A DNA stretch of 64,000 nt from NCBI GenBank assembly GCA_040752975.1, contig JBFMHF010000002.1, positions 62,001 through 126,000 on the forward strand, read 5' to 3'. This document shows, piece by piece, positions 54,946-63,976 of the stretch (positions within the stretch are counted from its first letter, which is position 1; each line of letters starts with the position of its first letter). The notes under the pieces were generated by a model. It was given only the letters and a program-made list of their open reading frames with translations. It searched no databases and was not told the DNA's origin. Position numbers and translations under genes: made by a program. The stretch comes from JADLDB01 sp040752975 (GTDB lineage: Bacteria; Myxococcota; Myxococcia; Myxococcales; Myxococcaceae).

Positions 54946-55944
54946 TCAGGACTTGCGGGCGCGGACCTGTTCGACGTCGCCCGCCAGCACCCGCTCGACG
55001 CCTCCGCCCACCCGGAGGATCAACGCGCCGGTCTCGTCGATGTCCTCCGCCACGCCGCGCAGCTCCCTCTGCTCGCTGCGCACCAGGACCTCCTGCCCGA
55101 GGATGGTGGCCAGCTTGCGCCACGCCTCGCGGACCGGGCCGAAGCCCTGCTCCGTCCAGGTGTCGAGCCAGCTCTCGAGCCGGGTGAAGAGCGCAGCGGT
55201 GAAGAGCGCCCTGGGCACGGTGCTGCCACGCGCCAGCATGAGGCTGGTCGCCACCTCCGCCACCTCCGGCGGAAAGTCCTCGGCCGACGCGTTCAGGTTG
55301 ACGCCGATCCCGACGATCACGAACTGGACGCGCTCCACGTCGGCGGACAGCTCGGTGAGGATGCCCGCCACCTTCCGGCCGGCGATCTGCACGTCGTTGG
55401 GCCACTTGATCCCCGCGGCGCCGCCAGCCTCTCGCAGCGTCTCGGCGAGGGCGACCGCCGCCACCAGCGTCAGCTCGGGCGCGCGCGCGGGTGGGATCTC
55501 CGGCCGGAGGATCACGGAGCAATACAGGTTCTTCCCGCTGGGGGACGACCAGGTCCGCCCGCGCCGCCCCTTCCCCGCCGTCTGGGCCTCGGCGATCACC
55601 ACCTCGCCATGGAAGGCGCCGTCCTGGGCCAGCTCGAACGCCGCACGGTTGGTGGAGTCGATCGACTCGAAGTGATGGACGGTGCGGCCCAGCTCCCGCG
55701 TCGCCAGCAGCGGCAGCAGCTCCAGCGCCGTGAGGCGATCCGGCACCGCGACGAGCCGGTACCCGCGCGCCGGCTGTGCCTCGATCTGGTAGCCCAGCTT
55801 CCGCAGCTGCTCGACGTGCTTCCACACCGCCGTGCGCGACAGCCCCAGCTTGTCGGACAGCGCCGCCCCCGAGACGAACTCGTCTCCTCCCTCGGCGAGG
55901 AAGGAGAGGATCATCTCTTCGTTGGAGGTCTCGCTGGGCTCCAC
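54946..55944 (-). CDS. birA: Biotin-protein ligase / biotin repressor
   Basis: About 332 residues from a GTG (VEPSETSNEEM), though an ATG at 55980 would add 12. An N-terminal winged helix (AALSDKLGLSRTAVWKHVEQ, LRKLGYQIEAQPARGYRL) suggests a repressor as well as a ligase. The catalytic domain has STNRAAFELAQDG, VIAEAQTAGKGRRGRTWSSP (the GRGRRGR-type loop), IKWPNDVQIAGRKVAGILTE and the SH3-like C-terminus. It attaches biotin to carboxylase carrier proteins. birA-coaX linkage is common. Confidence 0.93.
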   Translation of the reverse strand: MEPSETSNEEMILSFLAEGGDEFVSGAALSDKLGLSRTAVWKHVEQLRKLGYQIEAQPARGYRLVAVPDRLTALELLPLLATRELGRTVHHFESIDSTNRAAFELAQDGAFHGEVVIAEAQTAGKGRRGRTWSSPSGKNLYCSVILRPEIPPARAPELTLVAAVALAETLREAGGAAGIKWPNDVQIAGRKVAGILTELSADVERVQFVIVGIGVNLNASAEDFPPEVAEVATSLMLARGSTVPRALFTAALFTRLESWLDTWTEQGFGPVREAWRKLATILGQEVLVRSEQRELRGVAEDIDETGALILRVGGGVERVLAGDVEQVRARKS

Positions 55945-55998
55945 GTCTGGAACGCTAATGGGCCCGCAGCCCTGCATCAAGCCGGCTTGGGGCCCGCC

Positions 55999-56571
55999 TC
56001 AGGGCGCCGGCTGGAAGCGCGTCAGGGCGAGGGTGGACTGGGGGATCTTCCGGCCGTTGGCCTCCAGCACCGTCGACAGGCGGACGATCCCCACCCCGGG
56101 GGCGAAGGTCATCTCGTTGACCAGCACCTTGCCCTCTTCCACCTTGTTGCGGCTCTCGACGATCACGCACCCCTTCCACGCGCCAGCCGGGGCATCGCAC
56201 GGCTGATCGGCGGCGAGGATCTCGTAGTGCTCGACCGACGAGACGGACACGACGTTGGTCCACTTCGTGCCGGCCTCGATGGGGTTGCGCAGGAGGTACC
56301 GCTTCTGGTCTCGCACGCCGTAGGCGTCGATCAACAGCTGGGCGCCGGTGGAGTCGAGCGCAAACCCGTCGGGTGTCAGCTTGTCGATGGCGACGTCGAT
56401 GCTGCGCTTCTCACCGAGCAGGTTGACCTCGTAGCTCCAGCGGGTGCCCACCGCGAGCGGGTAGAAGTTGCGCGCGCTGGGCCCGAGGGTGGCGGGCTCC
56501 TTGCCCTTCTCCGCTGTGGTGGCGCAGCCCAGCACCGCGCACGCGAAGAGACCGACGAACGACCGCATCAT
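55999..56571 (-). CDS. Small lipoprotein
   Basis: A 190-residue lipoprotein (MMRSFVGLFACAVLGC, Cys16). The mature part is a beta-rich domain: FYPLAVGTRWSYEVNLLGEK, RYLLRNPIEAGTKWTN, FAPGVGIVRLSTVLEANG. This matches a family of secreted beta-proteins often seen as 'hypothetical' in deltaproteobacteria. It overlaps the upstream HEAT-repeat lipoprotein gene by 4 bp (ATGA). Role unknown. Confidence 0.75.
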   Translation of the reverse strand: MMRSFVGLFACAVLGCATTAEKGKEPATLGPSARNFYPLAVGTRWSYEVNLLGEKRSIDVAIDKLTPDGFALDSTGAQLLIDAYGVRDQKRYLLRNPIEAGTKWTNVVSVSSVEHYEILAADQPCDAPAGAWKGCVIVESRNKVEEGKVLVNEMTFAPGVGIVRLSTVLEANGRKIPQSTLALTRFQPAP

Positions 56572-57443
56572 CTTCTGGCTCCCTGCCGGCTGCGCCGGTC
56601 CTTGAGTTCGGAGAGGGCTTGCTCGGCCGACGCCCGGACGAAGGGATCGTCGTGCCCGGTGGCGACCGCGTCGAGGTAGGCCTCGGCCTCCTCTCCGCCG
56701 ATGGCCCCCAGCGCGAAGACGATTTCCCGCTGCACCACGTTGTCCTTCGCGCGCGAGGCGTTGATCAGCGCGGGCACGGCGTCGGGGTTGCCCAGCTCGA
56801 TCAACAGGCCCATCGTCTCGCGGATCTGGGTGAGATCTTCCGTCTCCAGGCGCGCGAGCAGCGGCGGGAGAGCGCGCGCGTCGTGCCGCCGCGCCAGGAG
56901 CCGCACCGCCGCCCGCTGGACCGAGTCGTCGCTCGAGGCCAACTTCTGCGCCACGCCGTCGTCCTTCAGCGGGGTGAGATCGATGATCGCACGCGCCTCG
57001 CGCACCGCCTCGCCGAGGGCTGCGTCGAGCGCCTCACGGGCGGCGGCCTGAATGGCCTCCACGTCGTTGCCCACCTGCGCGGTGGTGCGGCGGGCGCGGA
57101 TCTCGAAGCTGTCGACGGAGCCCTTCTGGCGGAGCTGCAGCAGCACCTCCACCGTGGACGACGGCTCGGCATCCACCTCGGGCTCGGTGAGGCCGGCGGC
57201 CAGGGTGATGGCCCAGGGTGCGACGCCTTCGGGAGCGGGCTTCCCGGCGAGCAGCGTGAAGTGCGCAGCCTCGAGCCGGGCGGTGAGCCGCTCCTCGAGC
57301 TGCCGCTGGGTCATCGACACCACGTCCGTCCCCTCGAAGGCGTCGACGGTGATCTTGTCCACCACCGGACGAGAGGCCCTGGAGCAGGTACAGGAGCCCG
57401 CCCACAACGCCAGGGCGATGAGGCCGAGGCGGCGCACCGTCAC
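56568..57443 (-). CDS. HEAT-repeat lipoprotein
   Basis: A 291-residue protein from a GTG whose start overlaps the stop of the HARE-HTH/Mrr gene (GTGA). The lipoprotein signal (LGLIALALWAGSC, Cys18) is followed by a domain of about 120 residues with KITVDAFEGTDVVSMTQRQ, and then HEAT/PBS-like repeats (SSDDSVQRAAVRLLARRHDA, PPLLARLETEDLTQIRETMG, AVPALINASRAKDNVVQREI). These repeats usually bind partner proteins. Role unknown. Confidence 0.78.
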   Translation of the reverse strand: MTVRRLGLIALALWAGSCTCSRASRPVVDKITVDAFEGTDVVSMTQRQLEERLTARLEAAHFTLLAGKPAPEGVAPWAITLAAGLTEPEVDAEPSSTVEVLLQLRQKGSVDSFEIRARRTTAQVGNDVEAIQAAAREALDAALGEAVREARAIIDLTPLKDDGVAQKLASSDDSVQRAAVRLLARRHDARALPPLLARLETEDLTQIRETMGLLIELGNPDAVPALINASRAKDNVVQREIVFALGAIGGEEAEAYLDAVATGHDDPFVRASAEQALSELKDRRSRQGARR

Positions 57444-59161
57444 CCCGCTTCGGGCGAGGCGGGCGGCGGTGGGGGCGGCGCGGGCTCCGAGGAGGCCGGT
57501 GCGGGCGCCGGCGCCGCGCCACCGGGAGCTGACGCCTGCACCTCGCCACCAGGCGGACCACCCTCGCGCTGTCCACCGCGGCGGCGACGACGACGGCGGC
57601 GGCGACGGCGGCGGCCTTCGCCTGGGGCGCCTTCGGGTGAGTCAGCGCCGCCGGCCTCGGACTCGGGCCCTTCGTCACCCTCGACTCCCTCGTCCTCGCC
57701 CTCTCCGTCGTCGCCCTCAGCCTCGGCGCCCGAGTCGGCGGCGGCCGCGGCGGGAGGCGCAGCGCCCTCGGGTGCAGCCGCGGCCTCGCCTTCCGCGGCG
57801 GGCGCTTCGGCGCGCGCCTGATCGCGCTCGCGGTGGCGCTCCTCGCGGCGCTTCTGGGCTTCCTCGGCGTCCTTCGCGGCCTGAAGGAAGAAGGCTTCGT
57901 CGACCTCGTAGAGCTCGACCGTGGTCACCTTCACGCCCACGTGCGCCTCGAGGAACTTGTCGGCCAGCCCGTCACCGCACCACAGCAGCACCAGGCTCGA
58001 CCCGGCCACGGCCTCGCCCCGCGCCTCGCCCCGCGCCTCACCCGCGGAGACGACCAGGCCGATGTTGGCCCCGTGGTGCGACAGATCGCGCTTGAGCTCC
58101 TGGACGTGGCGCCGTTCGACCGGCTGGTTGCCCTTGAGCAGCTTCACCGCGTACCGCAGCTCGAGGCTGCCGTCCTTCTTGCGGGCGGTCAGCAGCGGCC
58201 CTTCCTTGGCGCGGCGCGCCACCTTGAGCTCGCGGAAGTGGAGGCCGTGCAGCATGCGCACGCACGACTTCTCGAAGGTGCCCAGCTCGAAGTCGGAGAG
58301 CTTGCGGCGCAGCACCCGGGCGACGGCCTTCTTCGCGTCTTTCGTGGCGTGCCGGGCCGCCTGCATCAGCGCGGCCTCGTCGCCGCTTGGCTGGAGCTCG
58401 GCCTCCGCGCGCTGGCGAGCCCGATCGGCCTTGAGCACCACGCGGCCGTTCTCGAACTTCAGGTTTACCGCGGCGCAGAAGGCCTGCATCAGGTCCGCGG
58501 GGGAAGGGCCACCCTCGGCCGGAGGCGGCGGCTCGATGGAGAGCTGCAGCTCGCCGCCCTCAGCGCGCGCGGCGGCGAAGACGGGCCGGCGGTTCTCGTC
58601 GAGCCGCTTCTGGTTGTCCTCCGCCAGCGCGTCGAGCAACGCCCCCACCGAGAGATCGTCGTCGGCGAGCTCGGCGGCCCGCGCGCGGGCGATCAACTCG
58701 CCCGGGGTGAGCGCGGTCTTGCACTCCTCGAGCAACTGGAAGGCCACCTCGGCCAGCGGCGGGAACTTCTTCTTGCGATCTTCGTCGCGGCGCTTGCGAT
58801 CCGCCTGGCGGCCGATGCTGCGCAGGTACTCCGCGTGCGGCTCCGGGTGCCGCTCCGTCGGCCGGTAGGGAGGCAGCTCCTCCTCCGGGTTGGCAGCCGG
58901 CACGCCCGTCTGCGCCAGGGCGGCGGGGTCTTCCGGCAGCATCCAGTCGGTGAGGGCGAAGGTGTCCTTCGCCGTCACCATCACCCGCCGGCCCACCGTG
59001 CGGCGCGCCATCGCAGCCAGTCGCGACAGCATGGTGACCTCGGGGGTCTTGCCCACGTGAGACAACAGGCCCTTCTCCACTGCTCGCTTCGTGATCTCGT
59101 CCGCGTGGAGTGGCGCGGCGGCCTCCTCCAACACGCGGAGCGCGGCTTCGTAGAACGTCAT
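57440..59161 (-). CDS. HARE-HTH and Mrr-like nuclease-fold protein
   Basis: A 573-residue protein. Residues 1-72 match a HARE-HTH domain (MTFYEAALRVLEEAAAPLHA, GLLSHVGKTPEVTMLSRLAA), as in RpoE-delta and ASXL proteins linked to DNA modification. The middle (about residues 280-420) looks like an Mrr-type PD-(D/E)XK fold: LGTFEKSCVRMLHGLHFREL, DGSLELRYAVKLLKGNQPVE, VQELKRDLSHHGANIGLVVS. Here YAVKLL stands where active Mrr has QxK, so activity is unclear. The C-terminal 150 residues are very acidic, then carry a run of 12 Arg, then are Pro/Ala-rich. Two palindromes lie just upstream. A chromatin- or nucleoid-type role is plausible. Confidence 0.75.
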   Translation of the reverse strand: MTFYEAALRVLEEAAAPLHADEITKRAVEKGLLSHVGKTPEVTMLSRLAAMARRTVGRRVMVTAKDTFALTDWMLPEDPAALAQTGVPAANPEEELPPYRPTERHPEPHAEYLRSIGRQADRKRRDEDRKKKFPPLAEVAFQLLEECKTALTPGELIARARAAELADDDLSVGALLDALAEDNQKRLDENRRPVFAAARAEGGELQLSIEPPPPAEGGPSPADLMQAFCAAVNLKFENGRVVLKADRARQRAEAELQPSGDEAALMQAARHATKDAKKAVARVLRRKLSDFELGTFEKSCVRMLHGLHFRELKVARRAKEGPLLTARKKDGSLELRYAVKLLKGNQPVERRHVQELKRDLSHHGANIGLVVSAGEARGEARGEAVAGSSLVLLWCGDGLADKFLEAHVGVKVTTVELYEVDEAFFLQAAKDAEEAQKRREERHRERDQARAEAPAAEGEAAAAPEGAAPPAAAAADSGAEAEGDDGEGEDEGVEGDEGPESEAGGADSPEGAPGEGRRRRRRRRRRRRGGQREGGPPGGEVQASAPGGAAPAPAPASSEPAPPPPPPASPEAG

Positions 59162-59178
59162 GCTTTCCCTGGGAGATT

Positions 59179-59196
59179 TTCCTGTAATTTCAGGAA
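59179..59196. promoter_or_regulatory. Palindrome TTCCTGTAATTTCAGGAA
   Basis: Six-base arms TTCCTG and CAGGAA flank TAATTT, in the short spacer between the HARE-HTH/Mrr gene and the divergent beta-propeller gene. Its AT-rich centre stands out in GC-rich surroundings. It may be an operator for either gene, perhaps bound by the HARE-HTH protein itself. Confidence 0.5.
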
Positions 59197-59210
59197 CTTA
59201 AAATAAGTTC
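59194..59210. promoter_or_regulatory. Palindrome GAACTTAAAATAAGTTC
   Basis: Perfect arms GAACTT and AAGTTC flank AAAAT. It shares its first three bases with the end of the preceding palindrome, so the two form a compact double site in a 96-bp divergent spacer. Confidence 0.5.
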
Positions 59211-59257
59211 GCGGAGAGACGCGGGATGCTACGCAGCGCTACACTGGGTGTCAACGT

Positions 59258-61324
59258 GTGAAGATTCGGTTCAGGGTGGGACACAGCTGGAAGCGGGAGG
59301 CGCCGGGGCCAGCAGGACCGAGGGACGCGTTCACCTTCGAACTGGACGGGGTGAACCTGGTGCCGGGGGCGACGGACGAGCCGCTGGTGCACGTGGTGTC
59401 GGGGCTGCTCGACGCGGTGGCGGGGCTGGTGGTGGACGGGGAGCCCGCGGGCGAGTTGTCGCTGGAAGACGTGGCGCTCGAGCTGTGCTTCTGGCGGAGG
59501 CCGGGGCTGGAGGTGGAGGTGGCGATCGTCGACCTCGCTGGGGGCGGCCTCAAGCGCGGACGCCCGGTGGTGGTGGAGCTGCCGGCGCTGCTCGAAGCCG
59601 CGGTGCAGTGCGGGCGCGCGCTCGCGCGGGATCTCTCCTCGCAGGAGCGGACGGCCGAGGCGCTGGCGATCGAGAAGAAGCTGTCGGTGCTGGCGGGGGC
59701 GCTGATCGAGCCCGCGCCTGAGCGGCCCACCCAGGCCTTCGTGGCCCAGCGCTCTGCAGCCGGCGGGTTGGGCTACCACTTCGACGACGCCGAGGGGCGC
59801 GCACAGCGCTGGGCGAGGAGATCGCGCGCCGGCCTGTCGTGCCTGTTGGCGAGTGGCACCATCCAGGCGGCGGGCGGTGAGGTCGAACCGGGACATCCGG
59901 TGCTGCGGCTCATGGCGTTGGCGCGGGCGGCGTCGGACGGAGCGCAGCGCGTGGGTGGTGTGTCGGTGGCGCCGGAAGCCATCTTCGCGGCCGGCCTCGA
60001 GCTGTGCCTTTCGCTGCGCGCCCACAACCCGGCGCTCTCGTCGAACCCGTGGCTCGAAGCCTTGCAGCTGCGGTGCGCCGATGGCCTCAAGGCCCTCAGG
60101 CAGCCGCTGCCGGATCTCTCGCCCACGGTCCTGCCGGCGGGGAGGACCTCCACCGGGGACGTTCCCCTCTCGACGCAGGGATCCGTGCGCCGGGTGGGCG
60201 TCAGCCACAGCTGGACCCGGCCGGTGGCGCTCGGGGAAGAGAGCGGCCGGGTGACGCTCGGGAAGGGGCTGGTGGTGGTGCACAGCCCGCACGCGGCCCA
60301 CGCCTTCGATCCGAAGGGCGCGACGAAGTTCCGCCGCATGGCGCCGCGGGGAGTGGCGGTGGCAGCGACGGGCGAGTCGGTGCTGGCCACGAGCGAGCAG
60401 GTGCTCCACTTCCCCCGGGCCGGCCGGTCCGCCACGTGGGTGCGCGATCACGACGGAGTGACGCTGGGCCCCACGCTGACGCCGGTGGGCGGCGTGCTGG
60501 TGACGCCCCTGGGACGGCACGGCGCGAGCGGGCTGGACGCGCTGACGGGCCGCGAGCGCTGGCGCTTCGACCCTCCGCGCACTCAGAAGAGCTGGGTGTC
60601 GTGCCTGGGCTCGCGCGTCTTCGTGGGCACCGACTCGGGCTCGCTCTACGCGCTGGACGCGGTGGAGGGGCACGTGCGCTTCCGCGTGAAGGCGTCCTTG
60701 CCGTGCGCGGGGCCGTCGGTCCTCTTCGGCCAGGTGGTGGTGACGGCGCTCAACCGCGGCGAGCACACGGCGATCTTCTCCTGCACGCCGGCGGCGAGGG
60801 GCGACGCGACACCCGCGGGGACGATCCGCTGGACGCGGGAGCTGGTGCTGTCCACGCCGTCGAGGGTGTCGGTAGCGCGGGGGAAGCTCTTCGTGGCGGG
60901 CGCGCGCGAGGGCCGGACCTGGGTCGTGTGCCTGGGCTCGCGCGGACAGGTGCTGTGGGAGCGCAGCGTGCCCTGCGACGCGCGGACGGTGACGCTCTCG
61001 CCCTTCGAGGGTGGGGTGCTCTCGGCGGACGCGCGCGGCGTGTGCACGCGCCTGCGGCCCGATGGGCAGGTGGACTGGGTGCTGGGCGGCTTCGACGACG
61101 AGCTGTCGCAGGAGATCCCCCTCCAGCAGGCGCGGCACGTACTGGTAGTGCCGGGGCCGACGGTGCGGCTGGTGCACCCGCAGGACGGGCGGGTGCTGGG
61201 CGAGCTCGACACGGGGCCAAGGCTGAGCGATCTCGCGGTGGACAAAAAGCTGAACATCTACGCCTTCAGCGAGCCGGGCACGCTGACGGCCTGGGCGCCG
61301 GGCCGGGTGCTGTCGGTCGTGTGA
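59258..61324 (+). CDS. PQQ-like beta-propeller protein
   Basis: A 688-residue protein from a GTG. The first 300 residues are mixed and unassigned (MKIRFRVGHSWKREAPGPAG, ELSLEDVALELCFWRRPG). From about residue 310 the C-terminal half has repeated propeller blades: VVVHSPHAAHAFDPKGATKF, GLDALTGRERWRFDPPRTQ, VFVGTDSGSLYALDAVEGHV, ADARGVCTRLRPDGQVDWVL. This matches the PQQ-like/BamB-type propeller pattern. There is no signal peptide, so it is probably a cytoplasmic protein-binding scaffold. It shares a double-palindrome spacer with the HARE-HTH/Mrr gene. Confidence 0.78.
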   Translation: MKIRFRVGHSWKREAPGPAGPRDAFTFELDGVNLVPGATDEPLVHVVSGLLDAVAGLVVDGEPAGELSLEDVALELCFWRRPGLEVEVAIVDLAGGGLKRGRPVVVELPALLEAAVQCGRALARDLSSQERTAEALAIEKKLSVLAGALIEPAPERPTQAFVAQRSAAGGLGYHFDDAEGRAQRWARRSRAGLSCLLASGTIQAAGGEVEPGHPVLRLMALARAASDGAQRVGGVSVAPEAIFAAGLELCLSLRAHNPALSSNPWLEALQLRCADGLKALRQPLPDLSPTVLPAGRTSTGDVPLSTQGSVRRVGVSHSWTRPVALGEESGRVTLGKGLVVVHSPHAAHAFDPKGATKFRRMAPRGVAVAATGESVLATSEQVLHFPRAGRSATWVRDHDGVTLGPTLTPVGGVLVTPLGRHGASGLDALTGRERWRFDPPRTQKSWVSCLGSRVFVGTDSGSLYALDAVEGHVRFRVKASLPCAGPSVLFGQVVVTALNRGEHTAIFSCTPAARGDATPAGTIRWTRELVLSTPSRVSVARGKLFVAGAREGRTWVVCLGSRGQVLWERSVPCDARTVTLSPFEGGVLSADARGVCTRLRPDGQVDWVLGGFDDELSQEIPLQQARHVLVVPGPTVRLVHPQDGRVLGELDTGPRLSDLAVDKKLNIYAFSEPGTLTAWAPGRVLSVV

Positions 61325-61492
61325 GAACGCCCACGGGTGCTCGCCCATGGCACGAATGGCCGGCGAGACTCCAGTGGGGCTGCCGGGCGGGAGACGCCAG
61401 CGCGGACCTGCGCTCGAGAATGGAGGCCCTGAGTCCCGACTTCCTGGTGCTGGGTGGATCCGCCGCCGGCTACCCCGGCGACGGCGGTGACC

Positions 61493-62692
61493 TCAGTTGA
61501 GCTTCGACACGAAGTCCGCGAGCCGCCCCAGTCCCTTGTCGATCTTCTCGTCGCTGGTGGCGAAGGAAAGGCGCAGGAAGCCTTCCGCGCCGAACGGCTC
61601 CCCGGGCACGGCGGCGAGGAGGAAGTCGTCGATCAGGATCTCGGAGAGCTGCACGGAGCCGGTGATCGGCTGGCCCTTGTAGCGCTTGCCGATCAGCGCG
61701 CCCACGTCGGGGAAGCAGTAGAAGGCGCCGTCGGGCTCGAGGCAGGTGATGCCGGGGATCGCGTTGAGGCCCTTCACCATGCGATCGCGCCGCGCGTGGA
61801 AGGCCTTCACCATCTTCTGCACCGGCTCGTCGGGGCCGTTGAGCGCGGCGATGGCGGCCTTCTGGATGATCGACGCCGCGTTGGACGTCGACTGGTCCTG
61901 CACCATCTGCATCCCGGCGATCAGCTCCCTGGGGCCCGCCGCGTAGCCCAGGCGCCAGCCGGTCATCGAGTAGGCCTTGGACAGCCCGTTGACGATCAGC
62001 GTGCGCGCGGCGAGCTCGGGGCCCAGGTTGGCCACGTTGACGAAGGGCTCGTTCACGTAGAGCAGCCGCTCGTAGATGTCGTCGGAGATGAGCAGGCAGT
62101 CGTGGCCGCGCAGCACGTCGGCCAGCGCCTCGAGCGCCTTCTTCGGCACCACGCTGCCGGTCGGGTTGGACGGCGAGTTGAAGATCACCGCCTTCGTGCG
62201 CCGCGAGAGCGCCTTGCGCAGCTCGCGGGGATCCGGCGTCCAGCGATCGGCGGCGTTGGTCTCGACGATCACCGGCTCGCCGTCGGCCAGGCGCACCATG
62301 TCGGGGTAGCTGACCCAGTACGGCGCGAAGATCACCACCTCGTCGCCGGGGGACAGCAGCGCCTGGAAGCAGTTGAACAGCGCGTGCTTGCCGCCCACCG
62401 AGACGATCACCTGCTCGGGGGTGAAGCTGAGCTGGTTCTCCCGCCTGAACTTCTCGACGATGGCGCTCTTGAGCTCGGGGATGCCGCCCGTCGCGGTGTA
62501 CTTGGTGAAGCCGGCATCGAGCGCGGCCTTGGCGGCGTCCTTGATGTGCGTGGGCGTGTCGAAGTCGGGCTCACCGGCGGCGAAGGACAGCACGTCGGCG
62601 CCCTTCGCCTGCAGCGCGCGGGCCTTCGCGTTGAGCGACAGCGTGGCGGACGGCTTGACGGACTTGAGGCGCCTGGCGAGCTGCAGCGTCAT
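61493..62692 (-). CDS. Class I aminotransferase (aspartate-type)
   Basis: A 399-residue PLP enzyme: AGEPDFDTPTHIKDAAKAAL, YWVSYPDMVRLADGEPVIVE, NSPSNPTGSV and the PLP lysine Lys239 in NGLSKAYSMTGWRLGYAAG. The motif set is that of Ib-type aspartate aminotransferases (bacterial AspC/AatA), which make aspartate and glutamate from oxaloacetate and may use aromatic or prephenate-type substrates. Its ATG overlaps the coaD stop by 4 bp (ATGA). The 168-bp gap after the beta-propeller gene shows no gene. Confidence 0.95.
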   Translation of the reverse strand: MTLQLARRLKSVKPSATLSLNAKARALQAKGADVLSFAAGEPDFDTPTHIKDAAKAALDAGFTKYTATGGIPELKSAIVEKFRRENQLSFTPEQVIVSVGGKHALFNCFQALLSPGDEVVIFAPYWVSYPDMVRLADGEPVIVETNAADRWTPDPRELRKALSRRTKAVIFNSPSNPTGSVVPKKALEALADVLRGHDCLLISDDIYERLLYVNEPFVNVANLGPELAARTLIVNGLSKAYSMTGWRLGYAAGPRELIAGMQMVQDQSTSNAASIIQKAAIAALNGPDEPVQKMVKAFHARRDRMVKGLNAIPGITCLEPDGAFYCFPDVGALIGKRYKGQPITGSVQLSEILIDDFLLAAVPGEPFGAEGFLRLSFATSDEKIDKGLGRLADFVSKLN

Positions 62693-63201
62693 TTCTTCTT
62701 TCCCGGCCCCTTCGGAGCCTTCAGCGCGGCGTACTTCTCGCGGAGCGCGACGAGGACGTTGGCAGGCACGATGCCCTCCACGTTGCCCCCGAAGGACGCC
62801 ACTTCCCGCACCAGGTTGGATGAGATGTAGAAGTAGTCCTCGCCGGTCATCATGAAGACGGTCTCGAGGTCCGAGGAGAGCCGCCGGTTCATGTTCGCGA
62901 GCTGGAACTCGAACTCGAAGTCGCTCACCGCGCGCAGCCCGCGCAGCACCACCCGCGCCTTCTTCCGCCTGGCGTAGTCGACCAGCAGGCCCTGAAAGTC
63001 GTCGACCTCCACGCGCTTGTCGCCGTTGAGCGCGTCGCGAATGAGCTGCTTGCGCTCCTCCACCGTGAACAGCGGCGTCTTCTTCGGGTTGACGGCGATC
63101 GCGACGATCAGCCGATCGAACATCTTGAGCCCGCGCTGGATCAGCGACAGGTGCCCGTTCGTCAGCGGGTCGAAGGAGCCTGGGTAGATCGCGGTGCGCA
63201 T
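62689..63201 (-). CDS. coaD: Phosphopantetheine adenylyltransferase
   Basis: A 170-residue CoaD, the fourth step of CoA synthesis (4'-phosphopantetheine plus ATP to dephospho-CoA). The nucleotidyltransferase motif is SFDPLTNGHLSLI (TNGH, residues 14-17). VVLRGLRAVSDFEFEFQLAN and YFYISSNLVREVASFGGNVE (ISSNLVR) are diagnostic. It is coupled to the aminotransferase and follows rsmD at 83 bp, as is common. Confidence 0.97.
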   Translation of the reverse strand: MRTAIYPGSFDPLTNGHLSLIQRGLKMFDRLIVAIAVNPKKTPLFTVEERKQLIRDALNGDKRVEVDDFQGLLVDYARRKKARVVLRGLRAVSDFEFEFQLANMNRRLSSDLETVFMMTGEDYFYISSNLVREVASFGGNVEGIVPANVLVALREKYAALKAPKGPGKKK

Positions 63202-63284
63202 GGTGCGGTGCGTCGCGAGAGTCGGTCAACGCGCCGGGCAGGTCAATCCGGAAGATCGAAGCCCTCGGAGCCTCGGAGCCGTCT

Positions 63285-63860
63285 TCATGCGGGCGGGGGC
63301 TCGCCGTGGTGGAACCGGTACATCGACACCGTGGTGCCGCCGAAGGCGCGCTCGTCGATGCGCTTGAGGCGCCCCACCGTCTCTGGCAGCACCTCCTGCT
63401 TCGCGTGCTCGAGCACCGCCACGCCGCCCTCCACCAGCAATTCCTGCTCGTCGAGCGCGGTGAGGACCTCGACGCCGGCCTCCAGCTTGTAGGGCGGATC
63501 GCAGAAGACCAGCTCGAAGCGCTCGCGCCGCCGCCCCAACGTCTCGAGGGCGCGTGCGACCGGCTCCCGGATGAGCTCGATCTGCTGCGACATGTCCAGC
63601 GCCTCGGCGTTCTTGCGAATCAGGTGGTGCGACTCCTTGCCCGAGTCCACCAGCACCGCGCGGGTCGCGCCGCGAGAGAGGGCCTCGAAGGCCAGCGCGC
63701 CCGTCCCTGCGAAGAGGTCCAGCACGCTGAAGGCGTCGCACGACTGCCCCAGCACGTTGAAGATCGTCTCCCGCACGCGATCTGCCGTGGGGCGGATCAC
63801 GTCGTCCCTTTCTGGAGCAGCGAGCACGCGCCCGCGGGCAGTTCCGGCGACGATTCGCAT
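63285..63860 (-). CDS. rsmD: 16S rRNA (guanine966-N2)-methyltransferase
   Basis: A 191-residue methyltransferase: MRIVAGTARGRVLAAPERDD (conserved RsmD start), RPTADRVRETIFNVLGQ, motif I VLDLFAGTGALAFEALSRGA and motif IV FELVFCDPPYK with the DPPY tetrad. RsmD modifies G966 of 16S rRNA. The start at 63860 is chosen for the conserved IVAGTARGR; an earlier ATG would add a non-conserved stretch. rsmD-coaD order is typical of many bacteria. Confidence 0.96.
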   Translation of the reverse strand: MRIVAGTARGRVLAAPERDDVIRPTADRVRETIFNVLGQSCDAFSVLDLFAGTGALAFEALSRGATRAVLVDSGKESHHLIRKNAEALDMSQQIELIREPVARALETLGRRRERFELVFCDPPYKLEAGVEVLTALDEQELLVEGGVAVLEHAKQEVLPETVGRLKRIDERAFGGTTVSMYRFHHGEPPPA

Positions 63861-63976
63861 GGCGAGGCAGGTTTTTCCCCCACCTGCGCCGACATTTCCA
63901 CTCACGAAATCGTCGGAAACGCGGACAGCCCGCGGCTACACTGTCCGGGTTCGGGACGAGCAAAGGGGCGAGCGCG

